DNA from: DATMRF01 sp035566435
GTDB lineage: Bacteria > Verrucomicrobiota > Verrucomicrobiia > Limisphaerales > UBA8199
Assembly (NCBI GenBank): GCA_035566435.1
Contig: DATMRF010000054.1
Span: 1 to 64,000, forward strand
Direction: 5' to 3'
DNA: 64,000 nucleotides
Shown here: piece by piece, positions 32,830 to 42,204 of the stretch
Position numbering within the stretch: position 1 is the stretch's first letter
How the letters are laid out: each line of letters opens with the position of its first letter
The notes under the pieces: generated by a model
Told to the model about the DNA's origin: nothing
Databases searched by the model: none
What the model saw: only the letters and a program-made list of their open reading frames with translations
Translations under genes and position numbers: made by a program

Positions 32830-35508
32830 TCACCGCGCGGCGACAGATTTTATCTTCACCTCCGCCGGCTGAAGCGCGAGCGCGCTGGCTTTTACAGCGA
32901 TCTCACCGGGTTGGCCCGTCGAGCGGACGACCACCAGGCACAAACCGTTATACGCGTTTCGCTCTTTACCCTGGAACGACTCAAAGCTGGTAGCGTCCCC
33001 GTTATCGACCGCCACAATCTCGCCCGGCCCCGTCAACTCGAAAGAAACGTGGTTCTTCGAGCGCGGCACCTGCCGCCCGGCCCAGTCGGCAATCGCCACC
33101 GTCACGAACGACAGGTCCTGCCCGTCTGCGTCAATGGTGGAGCGGTCCGCCTGGAGCATGAGCTTGTTCGCTGAACCGGTGGTCTCCACGACATCATGCG
33201 CCCAGCGGTTATGGTTCTTGTAAGCGATGACCTTCAATTCGCCTGGGTGATAGACCACGTCGTCCCAATGGAGCCGATACTCGGTCGGCCCGCGCTTCTT
33301 GCGTCCCAGGGATTTGCCGTTCAGAAAGAGCTCGGCTTCGTCCCCGGAAGTATACACGTGCACGGGCGTGACCTCCCCAACGCGGTCCGGCCAGTTCCAG
33401 TGCGGCAGAATGTGGGCCATGTGGAGGTCCGGACGCCAGCGCGCCTGGTACAGGTAGAACCGGTCTTTCTTGAAGCCGGCCAGGTCGATGATGCCGAAGT
33501 AAGAACTGCGCGAGGGCACGTGGAGTTTGCCGAGGGCTTTGAGCTCCTGCTGCATTCTGGCTTTCTGGGCGGCCTCCGTGAAGTTGAGCAGGTTACTGGT
33601 GTCCGCGTTATACGGCGTCGGCTCGCCAAGATAATCGAAACCGGTCCAAACAAATTCGCCGGCGACGAATGGAAACTCATCCTGGCCGCGGAACTCGGTA
33701 TCGGGCGGAGTCGCCCAGCGCGGCGCGTAGAGGTCATACGAGCTGACCTGAAAATTGGCGCGGCCCTGGCTCTGGTCGTTGCTGAGGGGAAAGAAGTATT
33801 CGCCGCGGGAGCTCACGCAGGAGGCGGTTTCGCTGCCAAACAGCGGCTGGTTGGGATTGGCGTCGCGGAATCTGCCGTACTCCCCGGGCTTGTAGTTATA
33901 ACCAAAAACATCCAATTGTTTTTGGAAACCGTTGTAACCGGCGCGCGTGTTGTTGCAGGCCGAAGTGACGGGCCGGGTGGTGTCTTCGGAACGCACGATG
34001 GAGGCCAATTCGCCGGCAATCCGAATCCCATTGGTCGAACCTTGCTCCGGAATTTCGTTGCCGATGCTCCAAAGAATGACGCAGGGATGATTGCGGTCGC
34101 GGCGGACGAGCGCGCGCACGTCCTGTTCGTGCCAGTCGGCAAACAGCAGGTGATAATCGTTTTTCTTCTTCTGCCGCAGCCAGCAATCGAACGCCTCGTC
34201 CATCACGACCATGCCCATGCGGTCGCACAGGTCGAGCAGCTCAGGCGCGGGCGGGTTATGGCTGGTGCGGATCGCGTTGCAGCCCATCTCCTGGAGCAGC
34301 TCGATCTGGCGTTGCAGCGCGCGCGTGTTGATGGCCGAGCCCATCGCGCCCAGGTCGTGGTGATCGCAGACGCCATTGAGCGGGACCCGCTCTCCGTTGA
34401 GCAGGAAACCGTTATCGGCCGTAAACTGGAGCGTGCGGATGCCGAACGGCGTCTCACACCGATCAACAACTTTTCCATCCTGCGCGATGGTGGTCACGGC
34501 GACGTAGCGGTTGGGTCTGGCCAGGCTCCAAAGCTTGGGATTCCGAACGGTGTTAGTCAGCGAAACCGAGTCGCTCGCGCCGGCGCCAACGGTCAGGCTC
34601 GCCGGGCCGAGCGAGGCGACGGGGCGCGGCGATTTTTGCCCGGCCGCATTGAGCTCGTAGATCTGGGCGGCCGCCTCGAGATTGGCTTCCGTGGTGGAAC
34701 GATTGTCGAGCTTCAGAGCGAGGTGCACTGTCGCCGCGCTCCGCGTAATCTCCGGCGTAGTGACGTAATCGCCCCAGTGCGCAACATGCACCGGTGCAGT
34801 CCTGACCAGCCAGACATTGCGATAAAGCCCGCCGCCCGGATACCAACGCGAAGAGTCGGGCGGGTTATCGAGACGAATGGCGAGCACATTTTCCGCGCCC
34901 GCTTTGATGCAGGGCGTGAGGTCCAAGCGCCACGAGGCATACCCGTAAGGCCAGCCCCCGACAAATTGGCCGTTCAGCCACACGCTGGCGTACGCCATCG
35001 CGCCGTCCACATCAAGATAGAGGTTCTTCCCGGCATCCTCGGCCGGCAGCGTGAAATGCTTGCGATACCAGGCCACGCCCCACCACTGGAGCTTGCCGGT
35101 CTCGCCCGGATACTCCTGCTTGAAGGGACCTTCGATGCCCCAATCGTGCGGCAGGTTCAGCGTGCGCCAATTGCTGTCGTCGCAGTCGGGCTGGGTGTAG
35201 GAAACCTCGCCGCCGGGATTGCCTGCGGGACGGGAGGGCGACACCGAACCCGGCGCGAAATCCGGGTTGGCGGCGAGCAGCCAGGGTTTGAGAGTCTGGT
35301 AATCCCGCTTGCCCTCGGCGCCGGCCGGGTCGCCTTTGATAAATCGCCAGTCGCTGTTGAATGGAAGCCGCTCCCTCGGCGAGGCGGGTTCAGCCGCCCG
35401 CAACTCGAAGGCAGCCAAGCTGAGCGAGGCCAGGACGAGAAGTGCGCCGCCGCGCCGGATAAGGCGCGCCGCCAGGCCGGTGTGTGCCGCAACGATTTGG
35501 AAAGTCAT
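32830..35508 (-). CDS. GH2-family beta-galactosidase-like glycosidase, exported
   Basis: An 892-residue exported enzyme with a signal region (residues ~18-40). The GH2 order is visible: N-terminal sugar-binding sandwich (NLPHDWGIEGPF, VWLNGQFVGGWPYGYASWRLDLT), Ig-like domain, and TIM barrel with acid/base Glu in SIGNEIPEQG and nucleophile Glu in AGEFVWTGFDYLGEP. The C-terminal domain begins near HVYTSGDEAELFLNGKSLG, which is DUF4982-like. It should release beta-galactosyl or related residues from polysaccharides in the periplasm. The ATG at 35508 begins the export signal. It stands alone, next to the tRNA. Confidence 0.93.
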   Translation of the reverse strand: MTFQIVAAHTGLAARLIRRGGALLVLASLSLAAFELRAAEPASPRERLPFNSDWRFIKGDPAGAEGKRDYQTLKPWLLAANPDFAPGSVSPSRPAGNPGGEVSYTQPDCDDSNWRTLNLPHDWGIEGPFKQEYPGETGKLQWWGVAWYRKHFTLPAEDAGKNLYLDVDGAMAYASVWLNGQFVGGWPYGYASWRLDLTPCIKAGAENVLAIRLDNPPDSSRWYPGGGLYRNVWLVRTAPVHVAHWGDYVTTPEITRSAATVHLALKLDNRSTTEANLEAAAQIYELNAAGQKSPRPVASLGPASLTVGAGASDSVSLTNTVRNPKLWSLARPNRYVAVTTIAQDGKVVDRCETPFGIRTLQFTADNGFLLNGERVPLNGVCDHHDLGAMGSAINTRALQRQIELLQEMGCNAIRTSHNPPAPELLDLCDRMGMVVMDEAFDCWLRQKKKNDYHLLFADWHEQDVRALVRRDRNHPCVILWSIGNEIPEQGSTNGIRIAGELASIVRSEDTTRPVTSACNNTRAGYNGFQKQLDVFGYNYKPGEYGRFRDANPNQPLFGSETASCVSSRGEYFFPLSNDQSQGRANFQVSSYDLYAPRWATPPDTEFRGQDEFPFVAGEFVWTGFDYLGEPTPYNADTSNLLNFTEAAQKARMQQELKALGKLHVPSRSSYFGIIDLAGFKKDRFYLYQARWRPDLHMAHILPHWNWPDRVGEVTPVHVYTSGDEAELFLNGKSLGRKKRGPTEYRLHWDDVVYHPGELKVIAYKNHNRWAHDVVETTGSANKLMLQADRSTIDADGQDLSFVTVAIADWAGRQVPRSKNHVSFELTGPGEIVAVDNGDATSFESFQGKERNAYNGLCLVVVRSTGQPGEIAVKASALALQPAEVKIKSVAAR

Positions 35509-35625
35509 AGGTTAATCAATTGGGGTGAGAGTGCAGAGGAGACTTTCTCCTGTCAATGGCAGGACCGTCGCCAAACATACAGATCCCGGCTTGCCAAATC
35601 CCCCGGGTTCAGGCATATCCAAACC

Positions 35626-36408
35626 ATGATCTTAAAGCCCTTTCTCCTTTTCAACCTGCTGGTTGCTTTTTCCCTGGCGGCTGCCCCGATGAAAATGGAT
35701 ACGTTGAAGGTCGGCTCCGAGACATACAGCAACGTAACCTTTTTGGGGGCCAATGCGACGGACATTTATTTCACCCACAGCCTTGGAATCGCGAACGTCA
35801 AGCTGAAGTATCTCTCGCCAGACCTTCAGGCGAAGTTCAATTACGATCCCAGAGCCTCTGCGGCCGCGGAACAAAAGCAGGCGGAGGCTGACGCTCGATA
35901 CCACACCAACCTGGCGGCCCGGATCGCCGCGCAGGCCGTCGCGGAGGCTCGAGCCGCCGAACCGCCCGAACCCATGGAAAACATGGCCGACCCCATCTCC
36001 GACAAATCACTCCTGGGCAAGCGCGGACCGGCAGTGGACGCGGAAAAATGGCTCGGGGACAAGCCTGACCTCGAAGGAAAATTCGTCCTGGTGAGTTTTT
36101 GGGCGCCGTGGAGTGCGCCCTGCCGCAAGAGCATTCCGGACCTGAATACGCTCCAGAAAAAATTCGCCAGCAAACTGGTGGTGGTCGGGCTCGCGAAGAG
36201 TTCCGTGGCCGAGGTTTCGGACCTGGAGAAACCGAAGCTCGAATTTGCCAGCGGCGTCGATTCGAAGGGGAAGCTCGCGGACGCAGCGGGCGTGACGAGC
36301 ATCCCGTGCGTTCTGTTGCTGGATCCGAAAGGCGTTGTCCTCTACCAGGGACATCCTGCGGCGCTCACCGAAACCCATTTAAGGGCCTTGCTGGCCAAAG
36401 GCGAATAA
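35626..36408 (+). CDS. TlpA-like thioredoxin-fold protein with WSAPC site
   Basis: A 260-residue exported protein. Signal peptide residues 1-20, then a short beta domain (KVGSETYSNVTFLGANATDIYF, ~27-75), an Ala/Glu coiled coil (~78-112), and a thioredoxin domain (~135-260). The active site reads FWAPWSAPCRKS: Ser163 replaces the first Cys of WCxxC, while Cys166 remains. The cis-Pro segment TSIPCVLLLDPKG carries an additional Cys. It cannot act by the usual dithiol mechanism; a monothiol, chaperone or peroxidase-like role is possible. The ATG at 35626 begins the signal; longer upstream frames run antisense through the galactosidase. Confidence 0.87.
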   Translation: MILKPFLLFNLLVAFSLAAAPMKMDTLKVGSETYSNVTFLGANATDIYFTHSLGIANVKLKYLSPDLQAKFNYDPRASAAAEQKQAEADARYHTNLAARIAAQAVAEARAAEPPEPMENMADPISDKSLLGKRGPAVDAEKWLGDKPDLEGKFVLVSFWAPWSAPCRKSIPDLNTLQKKFASKLVVVGLAKSSVAEVSDLEKPKLEFASGVDSKGKLADAAGVTSIPCVLLLDPKGVVLYQGHPAALTETHLRALLAKGE

Positions 36409-36423
36409 TCCGCAGTGCCTGAT

Positions 36424-36807
36424 TCATCCAGCGGCGCGTCTTTTCGCCGGGGCTGTTCCTTCGAGGTGCTTTTCCAGGAAGGCCTTCAGCGCGACGGCAT
36501 TGTTCTGCTGGGTGTCCCGCGAACTAAAGAGCAGCGTCACCGGACCCTTGCGCGCCGCGGTCAGCAGAGGCTGCCAGGTGTCGGGTCGCGCCTCCAGTTC
36601 AGCGAAGTAGCGGCGTTGAAACACCTTCCGCTTCGCCGGCTCATGCCCAAACCACTTGCGCAGTTCGGTGGTCGGTGACACCTCTTTGAGCCAGGCGTCC
36701 AAGCGAAGCGCCTCTTTCTTGACCCCACGGGGCCAAAGGCGATCCACCAGGAATCGTACGCCGTCTGAGGGTTCCACCGGTTCATAGACTCGTTTTACTT
36801 TGATCAT
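36424..36807 (-). CDS. DUF488 family protein
   Basis: A 127-residue cytoplasmic protein. VKRVYEPVEPSDGVRFLVDRLWPRGVKKE is the DUF488 signature, and LRKWFGHEP and LLFSSRDTQQNNAVALKAFLE fit the family. Function is unknown, though the fold suggests a nucleotide or phosphate-handling protein. The ATG at 36807 overlaps the stop of the O-antigen-ligase-like gene by four bases (ATGA), so it is translationally coupled to it. It is the last gene of the minus-strand operon. Confidence 0.88.
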   Translation of the reverse strand: MIKVKRVYEPVEPSDGVRFLVDRLWPRGVKKEALRLDAWLKEVSPTTELRKWFGHEPAKRKVFQRRYFAELEARPDTWQPLLTAARKGPVTLLFSSRDTQQNNAVALKAFLEKHLEGTAPAKRRAAG

Positions 36808-38303
36808 GACTCCTGCGGTTTTCGGCCCAGCAAAAGGCCAAGGAATGTAAACGCGGGCCAGGCCAGCGCGGGAATATACAACCCGAACTCGAACAAGCTT
36901 TGCAAGGCCCAACCCAGAGCACCCAGCCAAAGGCAACAGGTTATCCAATCGGGCACGGTCGGAACACCAGCTTCCCTCCCGGCAGAGGGATGGCCGGCGG
37001 CTAGACTCTCATCACGCCGACCGATGCCCGACTTGGAACCCTCCGCCCCTGTGGGCTGTTCCGGCGACAGTGACCCCGTCGCAGCCGGCGCGCGCAGAGC
37101 CCAGGGGCGCGGAGTGCCAACAATCAACGCTCCGAGGATGAACGCAGTATAAGTCACAAACCCCGCCAGGCCGGAATCGGATGCCTGCTCCAGATAATCG
37201 TTATGGACGAGCCGCGCCATTTCTGACTCGGGTCGTTTGAGTTCCTGGTACGGTTTAGCGAATGTTCCGGGCCCGGTGCCGAACACCGGGTGAGCCGCCG
37301 TGGTTTCAACAGCGGCGCGCCAATAATCAAATCGCGCGGTGACGCTGGTGGAGCCTCTTTGAAAGAAGGCCGAATATTTCCAGAAAAACCCGGCCAGCCC
37401 GCCCGCCAGGACAACGGCGATCAAGGCAACTTTTGCCGTTTTTCCGAATGGCAATCGCAGCAATGCCAAAAACCCCAGCAACAGCAAGAGCAGCCAGCCC
37501 CCTTTTGACCCCGACCAGTACAGACAACCTAACCCGCCAAGGCTGATCAGTGAGGCCATGAACCACCTCGCGCCCGGCGTCAGCATCCGGCGTGCCTGGC
37601 CGACGACCCCCAGCGCAAGCGGCAGCAGGAGCAAAATGACCCCCGCAAGCGCGTTGGGATAAAACAGAGTCGAGAATATCCGCGTGCTGGACATCTTTTT
37701 CAGATATTCGGGAGCGACCTCTTTCATCTTTGGGTACACGTAAAGGTAGAAGTACCGGCGCGTTTCCTCCAGTCCGCCAAAATGCTGCTGCCAGCCAAAA
37801 ACCACCACGACCACCAGTGCGCAAAGCAAGCCGACCCAAAAGAGGCGAAGGTCCTCAACGCGGCTCAGGGAGAAATACCCAAGGTAGAAGCACGCGACGC
37901 AAACAACGAAATGCGCCACGGTGGCGCGGGAGAGCTCAGGCTGCACGCTGACAGTGGAAGCAGCGATTTGCCAGACCAGCCAGACCAATGGCAGGACCAA
38001 CAGCCACCGCGGCGCACCCGCATTCCATCGAGCCGTGAATAACCCCAGGATTACCACCACCCCGAACAGCCCGTATCCCCAGGTGATGGGCCAGGGATAG
38101 CCGAGCACAAATTCATAGGCATTCGCCGGCGCCGTGACGTACTGCTCCATGATGGGTGGGTTCCCAAACTTGAGCAGACCCAAGCCAAGGAGCGCGCCAA
38201 AGGCCGCCGCGAAGGTTCGGCCAAGCGCCGCCGGCAGGTCGAGTTTTGATTTTTGATTCTTGATTTTTGAATCCCTGCTACCAGGTCGTTCGAATCGCCG
38301 CAA
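36804..38303 (-). CDS. O-antigen ligase / Wzy-like multispanning membrane protein
   Basis: A 499-residue protein with about 10-12 predicted membrane helices and a large periplasmic loop. The segment HPVFGTGPGTFAKPYQELKRPESEMARLVHNDYLEQASDSGLAGF is the pattern of the Wzy/WaaL O-antigen ligase family (quoted in parts: GTGPGTF, HNDYLEQ). It probably joins or polymerises surface glycans. The start codon is TTG at 38303, 8 bp after holB; residues 1-20 are Lys/Ser-rich and derive from an ATCAAAAATCAAAA-type simple sequence, so the real start may be internal. Coupled to the DUF488 gene. Confidence 0.82.
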   Translation of the reverse strand: MRRFERPGSRDSKIKNQKSKLDLPAALGRTFAAAFGALLGLGLLKFGNPPIMEQYVTAPANAYEFVLGYPWPITWGYGLFGVVVILGLFTARWNAGAPRWLLVLPLVWLVWQIAASTVSVQPELSRATVAHFVVCVACFYLGYFSLSRVEDLRLFWVGLLCALVVVVVFGWQQHFGGLEETRRYFYLYVYPKMKEVAPEYLKKMSSTRIFSTLFYPNALAGVILLLLPLALGVVGQARRMLTPGARWFMASLISLGGLGCLYWSGSKGGWLLLLLLGFLALLRLPFGKTAKVALIAVVLAGGLAGFFWKYSAFFQRGSTSVTARFDYWRAAVETTAAHPVFGTGPGTFAKPYQELKRPESEMARLVHNDYLEQASDSGLAGFVTYTAFILGALIVGTPRPWALRAPAATGSLSPEQPTGAEGSKSGIGRRDESLAAGHPSAGREAGVPTVPDWITCCLWLGALGWALQSLFEFGLYIPALAWPAFTFLGLLLGRKPQES

Positions 38304-38311
38304 CGCCGGAC

Positions 38312-39349
38312 TTAGAGCCTCAACTTGAGCAGGCCGACCTCGAGCGCAAGCGCTTCCTGAACATTCGTCCGGAGCCAGCGCTGGAGCTGCTCCATAACCT
38401 GCAGGTTATCCAAGGCCTCCGACATCGAGATCCTGCCGGCGACATGCTGAGTTCCCGCCAATCGCGGAAACGTCAACAGCTCCTCTGCCCGCTTGCCCTC
38501 CGACGGCAACGTCGTCAGCCACACATCCCGCAGCCACCACTGCAGCAGTCCGAGCAGATCGGTCCTTTCGCGGCGATATTCCGCCTCAATCGCGGCGGCC
38601 AATTCGCCTTCCCACCGCTCGATCGTCTCCTTTTCCGCTTCTTTGTAGTATTGCAAGGGCGACCGCGCAGTGAGCGTCTTCTCGATGCCGGCTTTAAGCT
38701 CATTGAGTCTCCGCAGCAAAACATCCATGAGCCGATAGCGTCCGAGCAGGCTCTTTTGCGCCGCGCCGGCCATTTCGCTGAACGCGGCGATCCATTCCAT
38801 TTGGGCCGGCTGCAATTGGCGCCGCCCGTCGCCGACAAAATTCAGCCTCAGGCACCGGGAAAGAATGGTCTCCAGAATCCGATGCGGCTCGGTCGTGAGC
38901 AGTACCAGGATGGATTTCGCGGGAGGCTCTTCGAGCGTTTTCAGAAAGGCATTGGCCGCCTTGTCGTTCAAGCGGTCTGCCGCCACCACAATCGCCACCT
39001 TGTATTCCGCTTCAGTGGGCTTGAGTTGAATCTCCCGCATCAGCTCGCGCATCTGGTCGATCGTGACCACGCGGGTCTTGGATTCCGGACGAGCCCAATG
39101 GACGTCGGCATGGTTGCCGTGCGCAATCTTCTGGCAGGCCAGGCATTGGTCGCAGCAATCGACGGCCGCGCCGCTCTTTTTGACCGGGGTGTGGCAGTTG
39201 AGCGCCTTGGCCAGTATGCGCGCGACGGCTTCTAATTCCCCGAGGTCGTGGCCGGTGAACAGATAAGCGTGGGCAAGGCGCCCGCGTTCCAACGAACGCT
39301 GGAGCAACTGCACCGCCTGTGGTTGTCCCGGAAAGTCTTTGAATGCCAT
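38312..39349 (-). CDS. holB: DNA polymerase III delta-prime subunit
   Basis: A 345-residue clamp-loader subunit. It has the AAA+ fold start FPGQPQAVQLLQRSL, HAYLFTGHDLGELEAVA in place of a Walker A (GHDLGELE lacks the Lys, as usual for a non-ATPase delta-prime), a four-cysteine zinc module (C..CCDQCLAC), KVAIVVAADRLNDKAANAFLKTLEEPPA and SRCLRLNF (SRC motif). It loads beta clamps during replication. The ATG at 39349 begins MAFKDFPGQ. It follows the sugar isomerase-like gene by 35 bp and is part of the five-gene operon, an unusual context for a replication gene. Confidence 0.92.
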   Translation of the reverse strand: MAFKDFPGQPQAVQLLQRSLERGRLAHAYLFTGHDLGELEAVARILAKALNCHTPVKKSGAAVDCCDQCLACQKIAHGNHADVHWARPESKTRVVTIDQMRELMREIQLKPTEAEYKVAIVVAADRLNDKAANAFLKTLEEPPAKSILVLLTTEPHRILETILSRCLRLNFVGDGRRQLQPAQMEWIAAFSEMAGAAQKSLLGRYRLMDVLLRRLNELKAGIEKTLTARSPLQYYKEAEKETIERWEGELAAAIEAEYRRERTDLLGLLQWWLRDVWLTTLPSEGKRAEELLTFPRLAGTQHVAGRISMSEALDNLQVMEQLQRWLRTNVQEALALEVGLLKLRL

Positions 39350-39384
39350 CGCTAGCCCCAATCTAAGAAAGGCCGCGCAGAATT

Positions 39385-40260
39385 TCAAAGACCAAACACC
39401 ATCTCGGCCAGCCGCCGCCCGTACTCAACGTAATTCTTCCGCATCGCCCCCTCGTTGCTCACTTCCTTTTGCGCATCGTGGAACACCACCACCATGTGAG
39501 GTTCGATTGAAACAGCGCCTTTGTAACCGCGGGCGGCGGCATCCTTCAGAATGTCGTGGACCCTCCCCTGCCCCTCACCAGGCCAGGTATAATCCGCGTC
39601 GTTTTCCGCCGGGTTCCAGGTCGCATCTTTGACGTGGATGTGGACGACATGGTCGCGAACATGCTCCCAGAACTCCCACGGGTCCTGCTTAGGCCAGGGT
39701 TTCGGCTTCGAACGATCAGGATTAAAGATGGGATTCGCGGTATCGAACACCCATTTCAGGCCGGGACATTGATCGAGCAGTTCGAGGGCGTGCTGCCAGC
39801 TCATGCCGCCGTAGTTCATACAGTTCTCGTGCACCGGCTGCAGGCCGGCATCGAGAAAACGATTCGTAACCTCCTTGACGAGCCGGAACACTTTGGTTGG
39901 GATCCGGTATTCCTCGTTTCCCGGCTTGAAGCTCATGATCCGCACATATTTCGTGCCCAGGCGGCTCATACGCGGAATCGCGCGTTTTACCTCGGCAAGC
40001 GTGAGGTCGAACGGATCATGCAGCCTTTTGGCCCAGTTCATGATCGTCGAGCCGAAACAATAGACGCTGACGCCGGCAGCTTCGAGACGGCGAACCGCCA
40101 GGTCAAAGGCCGGCTCGGCAATATCGTGGAAGTTCGCCTTCCCGAAACCAGGCATCTCGACCCCGCGCATTTCGAGCTGCGTCCACGCCAATTCGCGCGT
40201 CGCCTGGATCTGGCCGTCGAGGGTTGAAGCGGCTTCATCGCCGATGCCTGTTAGAATCAT
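39385..40260 (-). CDS. Sugar phosphate isomerase/epimerase family protein (TIM barrel)
   Basis: A 291-residue xylose-isomerase-like AP-endonuclease-2 TIM-barrel protein. The metal-site pattern is visible: VHENCMNYGG (Glu), WVFDTANP (Asp), HVVHIHVKDATW (His), and VSIEPHM (Glu). It probably epimerises or isomerises a sugar or inositol derivative in the cytoplasm. It sits between a Gfo/Idh/MocA oxidoreductase and holB on the same strand; the oxidoreductase-isomerase pair is a common sugar-catabolism module. The real substrate is unknown. Confidence 0.88.
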   Translation of the reverse strand: MILTGIGDEAASTLDGQIQATRELAWTQLEMRGVEMPGFGKANFHDIAEPAFDLAVRRLEAAGVSVYCFGSTIMNWAKRLHDPFDLTLAEVKRAIPRMSRLGTKYVRIMSFKPGNEEYRIPTKVFRLVKEVTNRFLDAGLQPVHENCMNYGGMSWQHALELLDQCPGLKWVFDTANPIFNPDRSKPKPWPKQDPWEFWEHVRDHVVHIHVKDATWNPAENDADYTWPGEGQGRVHDILKDAAARGYKGAVSIEPHMVVVFHDAQKEVSNEGAMRKNYVEYGRRLAEMVFGL

Positions 40261-40407
40261 AGGCCTGGGCAGATTCTCGTGGTTAGATCTTTGACCGCCG
40301 ATTTCGTAGATGAGCGCGGATTGCTGTCCCTGCTTCTGCGATATCCGCGCAATCCGCGGTTCGAGATGGTTCCGCTACGGCAAGGCGACTTCTCACTATT
40401 CGTGTCG

Positions 40408-41562
40408 TTACCTCTTGAAAGACTTCGCAAAATCTTCATTCGTCACCTCGACGACCTTCTTTTGCATTTTCGAACCGGCGATCAACTCGTTTAACTTGCG
40501 CTCGTAGGCCGCGCTGTCCATGGGAAGCTCGATCGTCTCGCCGAGCAACGATGAGTAGAGCAGCACATTGGCCAGCTCCACCGAGTGAATCCCTTCGGCG
40601 CCGGGAGCGACAAGCGGTTCGTCATCAAGGATCGCATTGACGAAATTCTGCATCAGGACAGCGTGCCCATTGACGGCGTTTTCGACTGGGATTTCAACCT
40701 GCCAGACCTCCGGTTTGGCAAAGCCGAGCTTGGCGGATTTGCTGAACTGCAGCATGTCAGTCTCGTTACGCGTGAAATGGATCTGGTCGCTTTCCAGGAG
40801 CAGTTTGCCGCGGGTACCGACGATTTCGAAGCGGTTGGAGCCGGGGGCTTCGCCAGTTGACGAGACAAACGTGCCGGTGGCGCCGTTAGAGTACTCGAGA
40901 TACGCGGTGACGTTATCCTCCACTTCAATGTCGTGGAACCGGCCAAGCTGGCAGAAGCCGCGCACCCGCGCCGGCATCCCGAGCAGCCACTGCATAACGT
41001 CAAGGTTATGCAGGCACTGGTTGAGAAGGACGCCACCGCCTTCACCCTTCCAGGTCGCGCGCCAGCCGCCGCTGGCGTAGTAGGCCTCAGTGCGGAACCA
41101 GTCCGTCATGATCCAACTCATGCGCACGAGCTGGCCAAGCTCACCAGAGCGGATGAGCTTCTGGATTTTCAGATAGCGCGGCTCGGCCCGGAGCTGAAAC
41201 ATGCCGGCGAATTTCAGGGCCGGCTTCTGCCGATGCGCGGCGATCAGCCGCTCAGCATCCGCTTTGTGGGCTGAGATAGGCTTTTCGACCATCACGTGCA
41301 CGCCCTGCCGGAGGGCGGCGATTCCTAAAGTGGTGTGTTGATAATGCGGCGTCGCGATGATTACGGCATCCACCAGGGCGGAGTGAATTAGCGCTTCCCC
41401 ATCAGTAAACGTTTTGAGGGGTTTATACTTCTCCAGCTTGGCCGGCACGGCGTCCGAGACCGCGACCAACTCGGCGCGATTCACCTTGCCGGCCCTGAGA
41501 TAGCCTGCATGGTGCTGGCCGATGTTGCCGAGGCCGATAATGCCCAGACGCACGTTGGTCAT
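40408..41562 (-). CDS. Gfo/Idh/MocA family NAD(P)-dependent oxidoreductase
   Basis: A 384-residue oxidoreductase. The Rossmann motif GIIGLGNIGQHHAGYL starts the protein; the family EKP motif is VMVEKPISAHK. The C-terminal beta domain runs GGGVLLNQCLHNLDVMQWLLG, where the conserved H-x-x-D is seen as HNLD. It should oxidise or reduce a sugar, inositol or aminosugar using NAD(P). It is the promoter-proximal gene of the operon leading to the isomerase-like gene and holB, with 147 bp to the next start. Confidence 0.9.
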   Translation of the reverse strand: MTNVRLGIIGLGNIGQHHAGYLRAGKVNRAELVAVSDAVPAKLEKYKPLKTFTDGEALIHSALVDAVIIATPHYQHTTLGIAALRQGVHVMVEKPISAHKADAERLIAAHRQKPALKFAGMFQLRAEPRYLKIQKLIRSGELGQLVRMSWIMTDWFRTEAYYASGGWRATWKGEGGGVLLNQCLHNLDVMQWLLGMPARVRGFCQLGRFHDIEVEDNVTAYLEYSNGATGTFVSSTGEAPGSNRFEIVGTRGKLLLESDQIHFTRNETDMLQFSKSAKLGFAKPEVWQVEIPVENAVNGHAVLMQNFVNAILDDEPLVAPGAEGIHSVELANVLLYSSLLGETIELPMDSAAYERKLNELIAGSKMQKKVVEVTNEDFAKSFKR

Positions 41563-41850
41563 GCGCGCAGTTTAATCGGCGGTTGCCGCACGGCCAATGA
41601 AATTAGAGACGACAGAGGGTTTTGCCGGGTAGCAGACCCGCTAATCAGTTCGGGTCACTTTACTCCCTCAGACTGTCCTGTCTAGGCCGTTTTGGCTGTG
41701 CGCGTGTTCCGGCCGTCTTGACTCCCTGCGGCATCAAAGCACAATCGCGATGTCCAATTTGATGCACTTACTTACGACCCGTCCGACAACATCCGGGTTC
41801 GCTGCGCGGCGGGAAACGACTGTCGAGCGGCTGGCAGCCTCACACCCGCG

Positions 41851-42204
41851 ATGCCCCCGCAACGTTCCAAACGCCTGCTTGTGTTGGCGACCGGTGCCGG
41901 GACAATTCTGTTGGTGCTTGTCGTCTTTTCGATGGGTCGCGCGCGTCCACGCCCACCGCTGCCCAACCCGAACGGCTACGACGATTTCCTCCAGGCGGCC
42001 GCATTCCTGACCGGCGACCTCAATAACGCTCGATGCTCGACGCCGATGAGCTTCGGGCATTGGTTTCCACAAACACTGAATCGCCGGCCCGCCCTCGGGC
42101 TTCTCACTCCAGTCGAATACCAACCTGACCTCGAGTGCATGGTCCAGCGTTACCAACGCCGCCATCCAGACCAATGGAGGATTCCAGATCACCGTGCCAT
42201 TTAA
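41851..42204 (+). pseudogene. Frameshifted membrane-anchored protein (PPLPNPNGYDDF type)
   Basis: The frame opens with a membrane anchor (RLLVLATGAGTILLVLVVFSM) followed by PPLPNPNGYDDFLQAAAFLTGD. After ~residue 58 the sense lies in another frame: SMLDADELRALVSTNTE can be read from ~42032, whereas the continuing frame is scrambled. I recognise the PPLPNPNGYDDF plus LRALVSTN pattern as a family seen in Verrucomicrobia, but cannot verify it. A frameshift near 42030, and loss of the rest of the protein, make it a pseudogene. Confidence 0.6.

Noticed and set aside
33196..36408. 1070-codon plus-strand open frame
   Set aside because: It is a shadow of the GH2 gene and its neighbour. Only its last 260 codons, from 35626, are the real TlpA-like gene; the earlier part is antisense to a full-length GH2 enzyme.
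41734..42192. 153-codon minus-strand frame over the pseudogene
   Set aside because: It is antisense to the pseudogene and to DADELRALVSTN; most of it has no protein pattern.
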